From: Caulochytrium protostelioides
Taxonomy: Eukaryota > Chytridiomycota > Caulochytriomycetes > Caulochytriales > Caulochytriaceae
Length of the DNA stretch: 64,000 nucleotides
Direction of reading: 5' to 3'
Assembly: GCA_003615045.1 (NCBI GenBank)
Contig: ML014114.1
Coordinates: 124,001 to 188,000, forward strand
In this document: piece by piece, positions 48,439 to 58,116 of the stretch
Layout of the letters: every line of letters starts with the position of its first letter
Position numbering within the stretch: the stretch's first letter is position 1
Made by a program: the position numbers and the translations under genes
The notes under the pieces: generated by a model
The model's database searches: none
The model's input: only the letters and a program-made list of their open reading frames with translations
What the model was told of the DNA's origin: nothing

Positions 48439-49725
48439 GGATGGCAGAAGCAGCGGACGAGGCAGGGATCGCGCTAGCCAACCGCCGGCCGCGCGTTCGG
48501 CAGATCCCCACGGCCCTCGCAGGCGGCATCGCGTGGCCGGGCGCCCGTGAACCCGTCGACGGGGGCGACCGCGGCATTTCATTCTGACGGATCGGCCGGC
48601 GTTCTTATAAGCGGCGGCTGCGGGCGCGGCTGCTGGTCTGCAGCCGGAACGCCGAGCTCCCGTAGTAGCCGGCCGGCGGGCTTCAGGGCCGCTCACCGCC
48701 GACTTACGCAGGCGCCCGGGGGCGGCGGAGGCGCCGGCACGCCTGGGACGCAGCGAGAGAAGGCCCGATACCCGCGCTGCCGTCCCTCATTGTTTCGGAA
48801 ACGCCGCCGCCCAAGCAATCTCCTTTCCTTCTTTTCGTTTTGCCGTGATCGGCCAGCCTTTACCCGCGTCGCTCGCGTCACATGCCGCCTGCAGTGCACC
48901 GGGGGCGCCTTCCTGCTGCTGATGCTGGTGACGCCGGGAAGAGCGGCCAGAATCACGTGTCACCTGCTAATGCAAGGATCTGCCTGCGCGCCCCCCTCGG
49001 CACCCGCGCCCCCTGGATACGTCATCGAAACCACCGGACCTCTGCTGCTGCATCCTTCATGGGGCCTTCGGCAGCGCGCCGTTCCGCCCTGCGTGACGGC
49101 ATCCTTCTCGCGGTCCCACATCGGACACGCGACGTCCTGGCTCACACTTGGGTTATCCGATGGGGGCCATGGGCACGCGAGGAACGATAGAAATTGATCA
49201 GATGAGAGAGACGATGTCCCTACAAGCGTCCTTGCGGGAGAGTCGTTGAGAACGCCTGGCCAACGCCTGATGAAGAACATGCATTCATTCACTCCGTGAG
49301 GGTTCATCGCGTCCTGCATAGATCACGTCACGGTACCAAAGCGCACGGAAAGGGGTTCTTGAGGAACAGCAATCTTCCCGCGACCGTGGGTTGCGGATGC
49401 GCGACGGAGTTTCCCGCATACCGCGTTCTATGTCTCCCAGTCCTTCGACAGGGCATTCAGCGTCTGATCTCATGGGCACGGCGCCATGATGCTAGGACCC
49501 TGTGCGCAGTTGACGATCCGTACCAACGGAGAGGCCGCCCGTTGCCGTAGCCTGAGTAAGAACTGGCAGGAAGAGCAAAGATGGGTCAACTCGAAACGCA
49601 TGCTATATATACAAATAAATGAAAGAAGAATGAAAGGCGGGAAGAGAGACTACGAGTCACAAAGGGGAAGTCGAGATCTACCGCCTGCAGAGCTGCGCCA
49701 CGCCATCGCGTCCCAGCACCGCCGG
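48255..49725. other. Intergenic region between PTPS and NUF2
   Basis: About 1.5 kb containing the AGGC microsatellite, the PTPS upstream region and the NUF2 3' flank. The part nearest NUF2 (about 49560-49680) is AT/purine-rich, as expected of a 3' untranslated region. No gene is supported. Confidence 0.5.
48387..48436. repeat. (AGGC)n tetranucleotide microsatellite, about 12 copies
   Basis: Fifty bases of uninterrupted AGGC units about 130 bp upstream of the PTPS start codon (minus-strand gene), so within its probable promoter or 5' leader. Confidence 0.95.
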
Positions 49726-51336
49726 CTAGGCGGCAAGCGCGGCCGGCAGCGACACCTCTCCCGGAACGTGGTCATCCGAGTCGGTCATCAGCGTGTCCAT
49801 CATCGTGGAGTGGGCCGCGGGCCGCCGTGGTGTCCTCACGGCGGTGTCCTCGTCCTCGTCGCCCGCGCCGGGTTCGGTGCCATCGCCCGCGCCGCGGTCG
49901 GCGAGGATGCAGGCATGCTTCTGGGCGCGCCGCTCGGACGCGACCTGAGCCTCCCGGATCACGTCAAGCTTGGCCATCTCGTCGGCCACGTGGCGCTGAT
50001 AGGTCTGCAGGCGGTCGCGCAGCGCAGCCTCGTCCTGGTGGAGCGCGGCAGTGTCCTCGTGCAGGCGGAGGCGGACCGCGGCAATCTCGGCTTCGAGCTG
50101 GAGCACGGCCTGCTCGTGAGTGGCGATGGCCTGCGCGCGCGCGGCGCGGTCGTCGGCGGTCTGCGCATACTCGCGCTCTAGCGCGTGCAGCCGCGCATCC
50201 AGCGCCTGCTGCTTGCCCTCCTGATACTTGGCGAGCCGCGCGCGCTTGTCGGCCAGGTTCGCGAGCTGTCGCTGGATCTGGGCGCCCGTGATCTGCGCCT
50301 CGCGCAGCGCCATCTGACGGCGCGTCCGTGCCTCCGTAGCCCCCGTCACCGCCTCCTGCGCGGCCTGGGCGCGATCGTGCTCGGACACGGCTTCTTGCAG
50401 GTTGCGCAGGCACGCTGAGAGCGTTGCGACCGCGTCGTCCATGCGCGCCATCTTGCCCGAGAGCTGCCACGACTTGGTCTCGAGCGCCGCCAGCGCCGTT
50501 CGGTGGTGCTCCGTCGTCGTCCGCATTGTTTCGATCGTCTGCTTCAGCTGGTCGGGGTTCCGGACGATCCGGCCCTCGAGGCGGTCGCACTCGGCCTTCG
50601 TGGCCACCAGCTGCGTCTCAGTCGCGCTGAGCAGCGCCATCGCGTCGCTTTTCTGTTTGCGCAGCGCGTCGATCTCGCTATCGCGCTGGGACTGCGTGCG
50701 CTTCATACTCCGCAGATCCGCCAGGATGTCGGTATTTAAGTCGCGCACCCGCTTCATCTCGGGTTCCTTGGCGGCGATCTGCGCACGCAGCGTAGCCAGC
50801 TGGTCGTTCGCGGCCGCGATCTGCTGCTCAAGGCGCTGCCGCTCGGCCGCTAAGTCGGCGCTCTGCTGCGAGCACTGCTCATACAGGGGGAACTTTTCCT
50901 CGCGGTACTTGGCCAGATTGATCATGGCGCTGAGGATGCGGCGCATGCGCGGCGCTTCGGGGCGCACGAGGTCGCGGACGCTGAAGTCGTCGATGCCGAT
51001 CCGGGTCAATAGCCGCGCGAGCTGGCGGTATGCCGCCATGAAGGCCATGCTGTCCTGGTGGAGCTCGGGGTGGTCGAGCTGCGTGACCGCAAAGGCGAGG
51101 CCGCCCGCCGAGCGGGACACCGGCGAGCTGTGCGCGCCGTCGCGGCTGCATCCCATGAACAGGTCCAGCAGCGCCTCGTAGATCGCGAGCGCCCGCGCCG
51201 GCGTCGGCTTCGCGAGCTCCTCCTCGGTCAGAGCAATATTCAAATCCGACATGCACATCAGAATGTCCTGCGGCTTCAGTACCGGAAACGAAAATGTCAC
51301 GGGCTTGGCCGCCGCGGCCCTCGGTTCGTAGTCCAT
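49726..51336 (-). CDS. NUF2: Kinetochore protein Nuf2 (Ndc80 complex)
   Basis: Subunit of the Ndc80 complex that links kinetochores to spindle microtubules, pairing with Ndc80. In the 536-residue protein, the N-terminal calponin-homology-like domain (about 15-150) is recognisable from FSFPVLKPQDILMCMSDLNI, ALTEEELAKPTPARALAIYE and IGIDDFSVRDLVRPEAPRM, followed by LSAMINLAKYREEKF. The remainder (about 155-480) is coiled coil (AAERQRLEQQIAAANDQLAT, LREAQITGAQIQRQLANLAD). A charged tail of about 50 residues ends with a predicted disordered stretch. Length is somewhat above yeast and human Nuf2 (about 450-465). Confidence 0.93.
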   Translation of the reverse strand: MDYEPRAAAAKPVTFSFPVLKPQDILMCMSDLNIALTEEELAKPTPARALAIYEALLDLFMGCSRDGAHSSPVSRSAGGLAFAVTQLDHPELHQDSMAFMAAYRQLARLLTRIGIDDFSVRDLVRPEAPRMRRILSAMINLAKYREEKFPLYEQCSQQSADLAAERQRLEQQIAAANDQLATLRAQIAAKEPEMKRVRDLNTDILADLRSMKRTQSQRDSEIDALRKQKSDAMALLSATETQLVATKAECDRLEGRIVRNPDQLKQTIETMRTTTEHHRTALAALETKSWQLSGKMARMDDAVATLSACLRNLQEAVSEHDRAQAAQEAVTGATEARTRRQMALREAQITGAQIQRQLANLADKRARLAKYQEGKQQALDARLHALEREYAQTADDRAARAQAIATHEQAVLQLEAEIAAVRLRLHEDTAALHQDEAALRDRLQTYQRHVADEMAKLDVIREAQVASERRAQKHACILADRGAGDGTEPGAGDEDEDTAVRTPRRPAAHSTMMDTLMTDSDDHVPGEVSLPAALAA

Positions 51337-52496
51337 CGTGGGGGGCGGCCGAGGCGGCGCTGGAAGGGGCTGCGGCGGCGAGTGAGGAAGCGTCGGAGCG
51401 ATGCGGCGGTCGCGCGGGCGGCCCCGCAGCGCTGTTGCTCAAGGGATTTGAGGAGACGGCGGACGGAATCGTCTCCCGCTCAGGCAAGCACCACGCGAGC
51501 GCCGCGCGAGAGGCGCCGAAAGCCCCCCGGCGAGAGCACGCCGGTGATCGAGCGGCGCGTGGGTCTTCACGGCAGAACGGCCGTTCGTCGCGCGTATAAT
51601 CAAGGCGGGCCCAAGCCGATACGAGGCATGGGGGCCGAGCGGAGCGGTCGACGGTGGTGCGAGGATGCGAGTACCGAGTCCGGGTGGCGGAAGAGTGTAG
51701 AAGCGGAGACAGCGGAGGAACAGCGGCCCCTCGCCTTGGCGTGCTTGGAGTGCCCTCAACCCCGAACCGGTCTCCGGGAGTGATGGCGCCCACGGCGTCT
51801 ACGACATGAAGGAGTATGACGCTTCTTGGGCATGATCAGCTGGCCGAGTATGCGGTGGCCGCCGCCATACCACACTGCTGCGTGTGTGCGTACGCATGAC
51901 GAGGCCTGCAGGCCCGGGAGCTGGGCCCGGCACCTGATGCCTTGGATGCCCGCCGCACCCGCGTGCCGGCACCTGAGTGTGCTTGGAAGGCGGCGGGAGA
52001 CGGCTGGCGGCAACGGGGGCCGTAGCGAGGAGCGCCGGCGGGCGCGTGGCGGGGGCAGGGTGGGCGCGGGGGCTGCGACCATCCACGCGCGATGGCTCGC
52101 GACGCCGAGGGCAACGCCCATCAAGCGCTCAGAAGGAACACAATGACCGTGACACAACGCTGACATGCTGAGCGACGTGCATCCATCCATCCATGGATCA
52201 GCGCTCTCCTCCGATTTGATTCGGAGTCTGATCCGATCCAACCTGACCCCCACGTGGCGGCCACGTGGGCCACGCTCCGCCGCGTTCGCGTCGGATGATC
52301 GTGAGATGCGATGGACGATGTGCGATGTGAGATATTAGAATAAGTTAAATCAGAGCAAGCCGGGACAGCCAACAAAAAAGAGAAAACAGGAACGGCCGAG
52401 GATCCGCGGGAAACGCAATTGCTCCACGCGACGGAGCCACACGGAGCAGGGGGAGCAGCGGCGGTATGGACGGCGAGGGAGAGGCTGGTTGCGGGT
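51337..52496. other. Intergenic region between NUF2 start and DRS1 stop
   Basis: About 1.2 kb. It holds the NUF2 upstream region and the DRS1 3' flank (AT-richer at about 52320-52380). A CATCCATCCATCCATGGATCA word lies at about 52179-52200. No gene is seen. Confidence 0.5.
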
Positions 52497-54887
52497 TTAC
52501 CTCAAGCGCTTCTCGGTCGCGAAGGCGCTCGAGGCGCTCCCGCGTGCTCGGGACTTCGGGCCGCCCTTGGCACCGCCGACCTTGCCGCCCTTCCCGGGCT
52601 TCTTGGCCGCCGCGGCGGGGTCCTTCGGGGCAGCGAACTGGGTGAGGCGCTGGCCCTTGGTGCTGCGCTTCGCCGCGCGGATATCGCTGTTGACCTTGGA
52701 CATGATCTTCTTGTCCTCGATCATGGCTTCCTTGCGACGTCGCTGGCGGCGGTTGAGCTTCTGCTGCTTCGGCTGCTTCTTGGGCGCGGCGACGGTCTCG
52801 TTCATGGCGGCCTTCGTCTTGTCGGCAATCAAGCGCGCGTTCTCCTTGTCCTTCTCGGACTGGAACCACTCGCGCTTCGGACGCGACAGGATCTCGTCCT
52901 TGTGCTCGATGATGTTCTCGGCCTTCAGGACCTCCATGCTCGCCTGGCGCAGCGCCTTGTCGGCCTTCTCCTCTTCGAAGATGGCCTCGATGGCCTCGGT
53001 CAGGCCGTCCAGACGCTTCTTGATTTTGACAATGACCTCGGGCGCCACGACGCGGTTCTTGATGTCGGAGGTCGCGTTCTTGAGCGCCATTTTGAGGATC
53101 TGGCGATCGCTTTCCTCGACAAGCGAGACGGCGCAGCCCGAGGCACCCGCACGCGCCGTACGACCACAGCGGTGCAGGTACTGCTCATACGAGGCCGGCA
53201 GCTCGTAGTTGATGACGGTCTGGATGCCTGCGATATCGATACCACGCGCGGCGAGGTCGGTGGCCATGAGGAAGTCGACGCGCGAGTCACGGAACTCTTC
53301 GAGGGCCTCGAGACGCTGCAGCTGCGTCAGGTTGCCGTGCAGCTCGGCGGCCTTGAGCCCGAGCAAGCCGAAGATGACCTTCATGCGGTGCGCGGCCCAC
53401 TTCTGCCGGAAGAAGATGATCGTGCGCTGCGTGAACGTGCGCGTGCACAGGCTCACAAGAATCGCAGGCTTCTGGTCGCCGCGGCCCTGGCGGACGCGGA
53501 TGAACTCCTGCTTGAGGCGGCCCGCCATATCGGTCGGGGCGTCGACGAACAGCCGGATGGGCTTGTTCAGCGAGAGGCGGATCAGCTCGTCGACGTTGTC
53601 CGTCATCGTCGCGGAGAACAGCATGGTTTGGCGGGACTTCGGGCACATCTGCACGATCTGGTTGAGCTCGTCCGTGAACCCGGCCTCGAGCATGCGGTCG
53701 GCCTCGTCCATGATCAAAATCTCGATATCGGACAGGGAGAAGCTGTGGGTATTCAGGACGTGGTCGATGAGACGGCCGGGCGTCGCAATGACCATGTCCG
53801 GCCGGCGGCGGAGCTCGGCCTCCTGGGCTTTGTTGGAGAGACCACCCACGCACAGCGTGGCCGTGATGTCCGTGTACTGCGCGAGGCGCTCCGCCACCGA
53901 GTGGACCTGGACGCCCAGCTCACGCGTCGGCACGAGGATCAACACGCGGATCACGGCTGAGTTCTTGGGGCGATAGAGCAGGCGCTCCAGGATGGGGATG
54001 AGAAACGCGGCAGTCTTGCCGGAGCCCGTCACGGCGGCACCGCACAGATCTTTCCCGGCCATTCCGAGCGGGATTGCGCGGCACTGAATGGGTGTTGGTT
54101 TGATGAACCCCAGCGTCGTCAGGCCCTTCATGATCGGTCGGGAGAGGTTCATCCCGGCGAAGGTCTCATCGTCGCCGTCCTCCTTCTCGGGCTGCGTCGG
54201 CTCGGGCGCAAAGTATGCCGCGGCCTTCTTCTGGCGCAGCACGTCCTCCGGGCTCTCCTCCAGCTCGTCGCGCATGCGTTTGCGCTCCGCCGAGGACATC
54301 GCTCGCGTCTGCAGGGCGACCTCGTCCGCCGCGTTCTGGGGCTTCGTCGCCGAGGCATCGTCCGAGTCGCCTGACTCGGTGTCGGCATCCGAGCCGTCGG
54401 CGTCAGCGCCATCGGCATCAGCGCCCAGCTTCTCGCGCTGCGCCGCGATTTTGTCGTCGAGCGTGGTGAACTGCGCACGCATCTTCTCGCGGACCGTGTT
54501 CTTAAGCGACGCCTTAGCGGCGCCAAAGTCCCATGCATACGCCGAGTCGACATCGCCATTGCGCGTGCGCTTCGCCGCATGGCCCGACGGATCAAAGAGG
54601 AAGTCGGCGTTCAGCTCGAAGCCGTCGTTGTTACCCTTCTTCTTAGCGTCAGTCTTGGCCTTCTTGGCAGCCGGCGGCTTCACCGGCTCGGCGGCGGCCT
54701 CGTCCGCATCGCCGTAGATCCCGTCGTTGGGTGCGGCGTCGTCGGCGTCCGACTCGTTCGAGTCCACCTCGTCGTAGTCAGGCACATCGTCCGAGTCGCT
54801 GATGGTGCCCACCTGGAACGGATCCATCGTGGCCGGCATGGTCGGCGCGAGGCGGGGCGGGTCGGCGGCAAGCGGCAGAGGCGACAC
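52497..54887 (-). CDS. DRS1: DEAD-box RNA helicase Drs1/DDX27
   Basis: Nucleolar helicase for 27S pre-rRNA processing and 60S ribosome assembly. The 796-residue ORF has an acidic N terminus (ISDSDDVPDYDEVDSNESDA); the genuine start may be the Met at 54827 (MDPFQVGTI). The helicase core has the Q motif (LGFIKPTPIQCRAIP), AVTGSGKTAAF, LVPTRELGVQVHSV, MDEADRMLEAGF, FSATMTDNVDEL, LMATDLAARGIDIAG and HRCGRTARAG. The C-terminal extension is Lys-rich (PKKQPKQQKLNRRQRRRKEA) and ends KGGPKSRARGSAS..., consistent with nucleolar localisation. The length equals that of human DDX27. Confidence 0.96.
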   Translation of the reverse strand: MSPLPLAADPPRLAPTMPATMDPFQVGTISDSDDVPDYDEVDSNESDADDAAPNDGIYGDADEAAAEPVKPPAAKKAKTDAKKKGNNDGFELNADFLFDPSGHAAKRTRNGDVDSAYAWDFGAAKASLKNTVREKMRAQFTTLDDKIAAQREKLGADADGADADGSDADTESGDSDDASATKPQNAADEVALQTRAMSSAERKRMRDELEESPEDVLRQKKAAAYFAPEPTQPEKEDGDDETFAGMNLSRPIMKGLTTLGFIKPTPIQCRAIPLGMAGKDLCGAAVTGSGKTAAFLIPILERLLYRPKNSAVIRVLILVPTRELGVQVHSVAERLAQYTDITATLCVGGLSNKAQEAELRRRPDMVIATPGRLIDHVLNTHSFSLSDIEILIMDEADRMLEAGFTDELNQIVQMCPKSRQTMLFSATMTDNVDELIRLSLNKPIRLFVDAPTDMAGRLKQEFIRVRQGRGDQKPAILVSLCTRTFTQRTIIFFRQKWAAHRMKVIFGLLGLKAAELHGNLTQLQRLEALEEFRDSRVDFLMATDLAARGIDIAGIQTVINYELPASYEQYLHRCGRTARAGASGCAVSLVEESDRQILKMALKNATSDIKNRVVAPEVIVKIKKRLDGLTEAIEAIFEEEKADKALRQASMEVLKAENIIEHKDEILSRPKREWFQSEKDKENARLIADKTKAAMNETVAAPKKQPKQQKLNRRQRRRKEAMIEDKKIMSKVNSDIRAAKRSTKGQRLTQFAAPKDPAAAAKKPGKGGKVGGAKGGPKSRARGSASSAFATEKRLR

Positions 54888-56230
54888 GGCTCGCAGAGAG
54901 GGGAGAGTACAGCGGCAGCAGCGGCAGCGGCAGTATCTGTGGACGAGGGACTCGTGAAAAACAAAGGTGGCGGGTCTATGGAAATATAGGAAAATAACGG
55001 CAATGGAGTGGCGGTATCAGCGCTTTATCGCCTGATACGTCTGACACGTCGGATACGTCAGAGACGTGGATGTGACAGGGTGCCGAACAATGGTGCCGAA
55101 GACGGGGTTAGAACAACGTGGTTATGGATGAGGTCGGCCTGCTGAGTGGCCGATAGAAAAAGCGGATATGCTAGTGTGTCCTTGCGAGTGCGTGCTAGGG
55201 CACATCGTCGTAGCATCACCGAGCCTGAGAGGAAGCGCGATGTGGAAGCGCTGCGAGCCCCGCGCGGCGATGTTCCTCAGCATCGCCCAGACTCAGCGCT
55301 TCGTGGGTCCGTAGGCAGTGCGCCGCCGACACGGGTGGTGGAGGCGCGGAGAATGGTTAGGCTGCGGAGTTTCGATGCGGGGGAAGGGGCCGCATGGCAT
55401 CAACTCAGCCATGCCACCTCCCTCGCCGGGGGGCCCCGTCCTGCCTGGCCCGGCCTCTCGGGCGATCCCCACGCAAGACCCCCTCTCCTATCGTGACGCT
55501 CTTACGCACCCCCATGCGTGGCCTCGTCAGCGCGGCATCCATCAAGCGCTTTGATAGGTTATCTTGGGATGTGGTTTGGTGCGGCATGCTAACTCTCGGA
55601 CTGATCCTGATGGCTGTGGCGTCCCATCGGTGCCACCCGCATTCGGCTCGCGTACCCCATGCCATGCCATGCCTTTGGCGTCACGATGCCGTCTCACACT
55701 CTCATCGTTGCACAGCGATGGATGGAAGGGTGGGCGACGCACTGAGTATACTATGCGTGTCAGAAAACCTTTTGCTAATCGTCGGGAAGCTGTTATCGGC
55801 CGAAAGAGAGGCGTGGCAGGTCGGCCCGTCGGGGGTCTCCGAGATCCGGGAGCGCCGCGGCGCTTCCCCCGTGGCCAGGCGGCGTGGGCCCGCGTGCGCA
55901 CCATTCAGGGCCCGACACCCGCGCCTCGCCCCCTTCAAGGCCACCCCGCGGCGCCTTCATCCCGCAAGAGCGACAGGATGCATCGCCCTCGCGGATCTGA
56001 TGCCGTCGCCGTCCGCGCCTTTGCACGTATCACGGTCCTCCAAGCTCTGACACGCGTCGATCACAGGATGCGGAGTGCCCATGGCATCTCCCGAGTGGAT
56101 CCGATAGCAGTCTCGACGCGCATCTGATTCCCCTTGCTCGGATTGGGCTGCGTACTGCACGACCATCACATCGACCTTGACTTTCCTTCATCACCACTAC
56201 GGCCGCGCTAGATCGCCCGACCCGATCGTC
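54888..56230. other. Intergenic region between divergent DRS1 and PAAF1
   Basis: About 1.3 kb, upstream region of both genes. Near 55024-55065 a short array GATACGTCTGACACGTCGGATACGTCAGAGACGT repeats the word (G)A(T/C)ACGTC at about 10-bp spacing, upstream of DRS1. GCCATGCCATGCC lies at about 55660. No gene is supported. Confidence 0.5.
55022..55066. repeat. Short tandem array of ACGTC words upstream of DRS1
   Basis: Four copies of the word ACGTC (within GATACGTC, GACACGTC, GATACGTC, GAGACGTG-like units) lie about 135-180 bp upstream of the DRS1 ORF start, at 10-bp spacing. ACGTC is half of a CRE-like palindrome, so this could be a transcription-factor site cluster; that role is inferred. 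Confidence 0.5.
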
Positions 56231-57923
56231 ATGGTACCGGCCACCACGGCGCCGATCGGCACGTTCGACTACTACACGGTCCAGCATGACTACCCGCTGA
56301 CCCTGGGCGAGGCGCCGTCATCGGCGGCCACCGCGCCGCCCCCGCGCTTCTGGATGTCGCTGCACCGCTACAGTCAGGTCGATCTTGCGGGGCCCGTGAG
56401 CACGGTTTCGAGCCACGTGCCCGAGGCCGCCGCCTCGTTCGCAGCCAAGGCCGTATTGCCCGTGGCCTTGCCGTCGATGAGTCAGCTCGAGCGCTATGCC
56501 GCACATACCCAGATAGCCGTCACGCCACCGCCGCGGCCGGGTCAGCCGCCCGTCTGCAGTGGGTTCGAACCCTGCACGATCGCCGTCCACAAGGTATGAA
56601 ACTTGATGACGCCCGTATGATGCGCCATCAGATGAGGGCCTCGTAGACTCACTTCCTGTCGTCTCTTTTTTATAACGCTAGTCCAATCTACACATCACGA
56701 CCCCCGAAGCGGTCACGACCGTGATCCTGGCGCCGCGGTGGGCCGGCACGTCCGTCGGCGCGATCGCGTCTGGCGGGCTGAGCCCGGACGGCCAGCAGCT
56801 GCTTGTGGGCGGCACCGACGGCCAGCTCCAGCTGGTCCGTCTCGCCACCGAGCCGACCCCCGCCGCGGCCAGTCCCGTCGAGCGCTCGCTGCCAGGCCAC
56901 GTCGGCGTCATCACCCAGGCCGCCATCTTCCCCTCGGGGCTCGTCGGCTACAGCGCCGCCCAGGAGCGCCATATCAGGATCTGGAACCTCGCCGACGGCG
57001 CTAACCCGCGCGACCTTGCGGGCGGCGCCCACCGCGACCGCATCACGTCCATCCGGCCGCTCGGGCGCGGGCGGCATCTCCTCGCCGGCGACCGCGACGG
57101 CGCCATTGTCCTCTGGCACTGCGGCGCCGGCGCGCCCGCCGCCCTCTGGTCCCGCGACGCCCTCCATCTCGGCCCGCTGAGCGTGCTCACCCTCGACCCC
57201 GTCCGCAATGCCGCGCTCGCCGCGGCCGAAGCCGTCTCGCTGCCCGCCGCCCCAGACAGCGCCAGCGCGGACGCTACGGCGGCGCCGCGGCAGCAGCTTC
57301 TTGACGGCGTGCTCGTCGGCACCGAGACGCAGGGCCTCGCGTGTGTCGGGCTCGATGCAGCCGCAGGGACGGCTGCAGGTTTGACCGCAGGCATGGCGGC
57401 GGCGGCGACGTTGCGGTGGCGTGTGCAGCTGCCGGGCGCCGTGACGGCGGTCCGGTGGATCGCGGACGCCGTCGACGGGATGGATCCCGCGCGGCGCTAT
57501 GCCGCGTGGGCGACTAACACCGGCCGGTTTGGCGTGGTCTCGTTCCTCCCGACTGGCGACGGCGACGTGCGCGTCGAGACCGGCGACGGCGGCGTGCAGC
57601 TGCTGCCCGAGACCGGGATCACGTGCTTGGCGCTGTGGCGGCCGCCGGCGTCGCTGTCTTCGGCGCAGACGACTGCCCCCGCGGACACCGACGGCGCCGC
57701 GGTGCCGTCACCGACACATCTGCTAGTCGCGAGCGCTCAGGGCCACTGCCTGGCGTTCCGCGTGACCGATTTGATCGGGCGGTCCGCGGCGTCCACGTCG
57801 GCGCCGCAGGTCACGCATCAGTTCGCGACCCCCGATCTGGAGGCGATCCGAGTGCTCGAGGTCCTGCCGGCGACCGGCGCCGTCATTGTTGGCGGGGACG
57901 ATGGGATCATCCGACGGTTCTGA
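56231..57923 (+). CDS. PAAF1: PAAF1/Rpn14-like WD-repeat proteasome assembly chaperone, two exons
   Basis: WD40 chaperone that binds proteasomal ATPase (Rpt) subunits and controls 19S assembly. Exon 1 (56231-56593) starts MVPATTAPIGTFDYYTVQHD and ends FEPCTIAVHK at a GTATGA donor. An 88-nt intron (56594-56681, ending CGCTAG, phase 0) precedes exon 2 (56682-57923), which begins SNLHITTPEAVTTVILAP, for 534 residues. PAAF1-like landmarks are LPGHVGVITQAAIFPSGLVG, RHIRIWNLADG, GDRDGAIVLWHCG and the terminal GGDDGIIRRF. Human PAAF1 is 392 residues; the excess is an N-terminal extension and Ala/Pro-rich loops between blades. It converges on the transportin gene with 193 bp between stops and an AATAAAAA tract near 57947. 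Confidence 0.85.
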
Positions 57924-58116
57924 GAACACGTCCGCCATGACACGATAATAAAAAGGAGAGGCTAACACACAATAAAAGAGGCGGGAAGGAGGCATCGAAC
58001 ACCGGTGGTGAGTGGGCCGAGGTCGGGGGCGGGCGACCGACGCCGCCCCACCCTCCCCAGCTCCCGGATTCCGGACGCCGTCAAGGAACGATCCATGAGG
58101 GAGCAGGTGACCCGGA

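Noticed and set aside
56561-56590. GGTTCGAACCC resembling the T-arm/B-box of a tRNA gene
   Set aside because: It lies inside PAAF1 exon 1, whose frame is supported through the splice. No acceptor stem, D-arm or anticodon stem can be drawn around it.
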